Assembly (NCBI GenBank): GCA_030039095.1
Contig: JASHQP010000465.1
Coordinates: 1-6,425, forward strand
Reading direction: 5' to 3'
From: Streptosporangiaceae bacterium
GTDB taxonomy: Bacteria > Actinomycetota > Actinomycetes > Streptosporangiales > Streptosporangiaceae
DNA: 6,425 bases
Each line of letters begins with the position of its first letter. Position 1 is the stretch's first letter. Under the pieces are notes generated by a model. That model ran no database searches and was not told the origin of the DNA. It was given only the letters and a program-made list of their open reading frames with translations. Position numbers and translations under genes: made by a program. This document shows, piece by piece, positions 5,287 to 6,425 of this stretch.

Positions 5287-6425
5287 GTGGAGGCGGGAGG
5301 AGCCCTCGTGCTCACCGCGGACGCCGATGAGGCGGCGAGCCGGGCTGTGGCCGGAGCCTGGGCGTCGCTGGGCCAGGCGTCGCCGGACTTCGCCGTGCTG
5401 TTCGCCTCCGCGCACTTCCTGGGCTCGGCCACGGCGCTGCTCTCGGCGGTCGCGAGAGAGCTGGGGCCGGTCCCGCTCATCGGCTGCGTGGCCGAGGGGG
5501 TGATCGGCGGCGGCCGGGAGGTCGAGTCCGACCCCGCGGTGTCGCTGTGGCTGGCCGCCGGGCTCGGCCCGGTGGAGACGTTCGCCATGGACTTCGTCGC
5601 CGTGGCGAGCGGGGGAGCGTTCGGCGGCTACCTGTTCGGGCCCAGCCCGCAGGGTGTGCACCTGATGCTGTGCGACCCGTTCACGTTCCCCGCCGGCGAC
5701 CTGCTGGCCCACCTGAACGCGAGCGCTCCCGGCGCGACCCTCATGGGCGGGATCGCGAGCGGCGGGCTGGCGCTGCGGCAGAGCCGGCTGTTCCTCGACG
5801 ACCGGGTGGTCACCCACGGCGCGGTCGGTGCCCACCTGCCGCGGGCCGAGATCCATCCGATGGTGGCGCAGGGCTGCCGGCCGGTCGGCCAGCCGTTCAC
5901 GATCACGGAGGCGAACGAGAGCCTGATCACCGGGCTCGGCGGCCGTCCGCCGCTGGAGCGCCTGCACGAGCTCGCGGCGTCGCTGCACGGCCGGGACCGT
6001 GAACTGCTCGGCCAGGGCGTGCATCTGGGCCTGGTCGTCAACTCCAGCGATGCCGAGCCGGGCCAGGGTGACTTCCTGATCCGTGCCCTCGTCGGCGCCG
6101 ACCCCGACTCGGGAGCGGTCGCGGTGGGCGGCGAGGTGGAGGTCGGGCAGGCCGTGCAGTTCCACGTGCGGGACGCCGACTCGGCCGATGAGGACCTCCG
6201 GCGCACGCTGAAGCGGGGAAGCGCCGCCCTCGGCGGCCGGGCGCCCGCCGGGGCGCTGCTGTTCACCTGCAACGGCCGCGGGTCGCGCATGTTCCCCGGG
6301 CCCGACCACGACGCCGGCCTGCTCGCCGAGGCGCTCGGCCCGATCCCGGTGGCCGGCTTCTTCTGCGCCGGGGAGATCGGCCCGGTGGCCGGGCGGAACT
6401 TCCTGCACACGTTCACCGCGTCGGC
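5287..6425 (+). CDS. FIST-domain protein (FIST_N + FIST_C), 3' end cut by window edge
   Basis: About 380 codons are visible with no stop before the right edge, so probably only a few C-terminal residues are missing. FIST domains are predicted to bind small ligands such as amino acids in bacterial signalling; the role of stand-alone actinobacterial versions, such as mycobacterial Rv0628c-like proteins, is not established. The N-terminal domain (about 30-225) carries GCVAEGVIGGGREVE (66 onward). Further on are SQ-like turn QGCRPVGQPF, the segment GGRPPLERLHEL and PGQGDFLIRALVGADP. The C-terminal domain has LLFTCNGRGSRMF (Cys328) and GFFCAGEIGPVAGRN (357-371). No membrane segment or signal peptide is seen. 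Start choice: GTG 5287 fits a leaderless promoter and keeps the first beta strand. GTG 5308 has a strong GGGAGGAG five bases upstream but shortens the domain. It is divergent from the oxidoreductase. Confidence 0.9.
   Translation, partial: MEAGGALVLTADADEAASRAVAGAWASLGQASPDFAVLFASAHFLGSATALLSAVARELGPVPLIGCVAEGVIGGGREVESDPAVSLWLAAGLGPVETFAMDFVAVASGGAFGGYLFGPSPQGVHLMLCDPFTFPAGDLLAHLNASAPGATLMGGIASGGLALRQSRLFLDDRVVTHGAVGAHLPRAEIHPMVAQGCRPVGQPFTITEANESLITGLGGRPPLERLHELAASLHGRDRELLGQGVHLGLVVNSSDAEPGQGDFLIRALVGADPDSGAVAVGGEVEVGQAVQFHVRDADSADEDLRRTLKRGSAALGGRAPAGALLFTCNGRGSRMFPGPDHDAGLLAEALGPIPVAGFFCAGEIGPVAGRNFLHTFTAS

Noticed and set aside
5197..6408. Long minus-strand open frame of 403 codons opposite the FIST gene
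   Set aside because: Its product is rich in Arg, Gly, Ala, His and Gln with no family motif, while the plus strand encodes a clear two-domain FIST protein. Long antisense frames are normal in GC-rich DNA.

Overview
The window is GC-rich DNA (about 70% or more by eye). Its real genes have strong G/C bias at third codon positions, use GTG starts often, and encode protein families common in high-GC Actinomycetota: an S53 lipoprotein peptidase, a NarL-type two-component pair and a Rv0628c-like FIST protein. It is most likely a chromosomal piece of an actinomycete. I cannot name a genus. There is no RNA gene, insertion sequence or phage gene that I can recognise.

Layout. Positions 1-361 hold no gene I can defend. 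This stretch carries a four-copy 18-bp tandem repeat (253-324) and small GC hairpins next to the stop of the first real gene. Positions 362-1780 (minus) encode a secreted, probably lipid-anchored sedolisin-type (S53) peptidase with its catalytic residues intact but no classical pro-domain. Diverging from it, 1889-3340 and 3337-3987 (plus) encode a sensor histidine kinase and a NarL/LuxR-type response regulator, overlapping by four bases. The short divergent gap holds a perfect 16-bp inverted repeat and a -10-like hexamer placed for a leaderless kinase mRNA.

Positions 3988-4254 are a convergent gap with a strong GC stem-loop and coding-like but unassignable sequence. Positions 4255-5148 (minus) encode a beta-hydroxyacid dehydrogenase family oxidoreductase with a good Shine-Dalgarno. 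Diverging from it, 5287 to the right edge (plus) is a nearly complete FIST-domain protein. Their shared promoter region contains a second dyad, a repeated 9-mer and another leaderless-type start.

How the genes may work together. The left half looks like a self-contained envelope module: a membrane sensor with an extracytoplasmic domain containing a CxxC pair, its regulator, and a divergently transcribed surface peptidase that is the obvious candidate target. The right half is a divergent pair of a small-molecule dehydrogenase and a predicted ligand-binding FIST protein that may share regulation. Both links are inferences from gene arrangement and promoter-region symmetry. No gene here is of an unknown type. 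The most interesting parts are the promoter architectures, the sensor domain and the tandem repeat.
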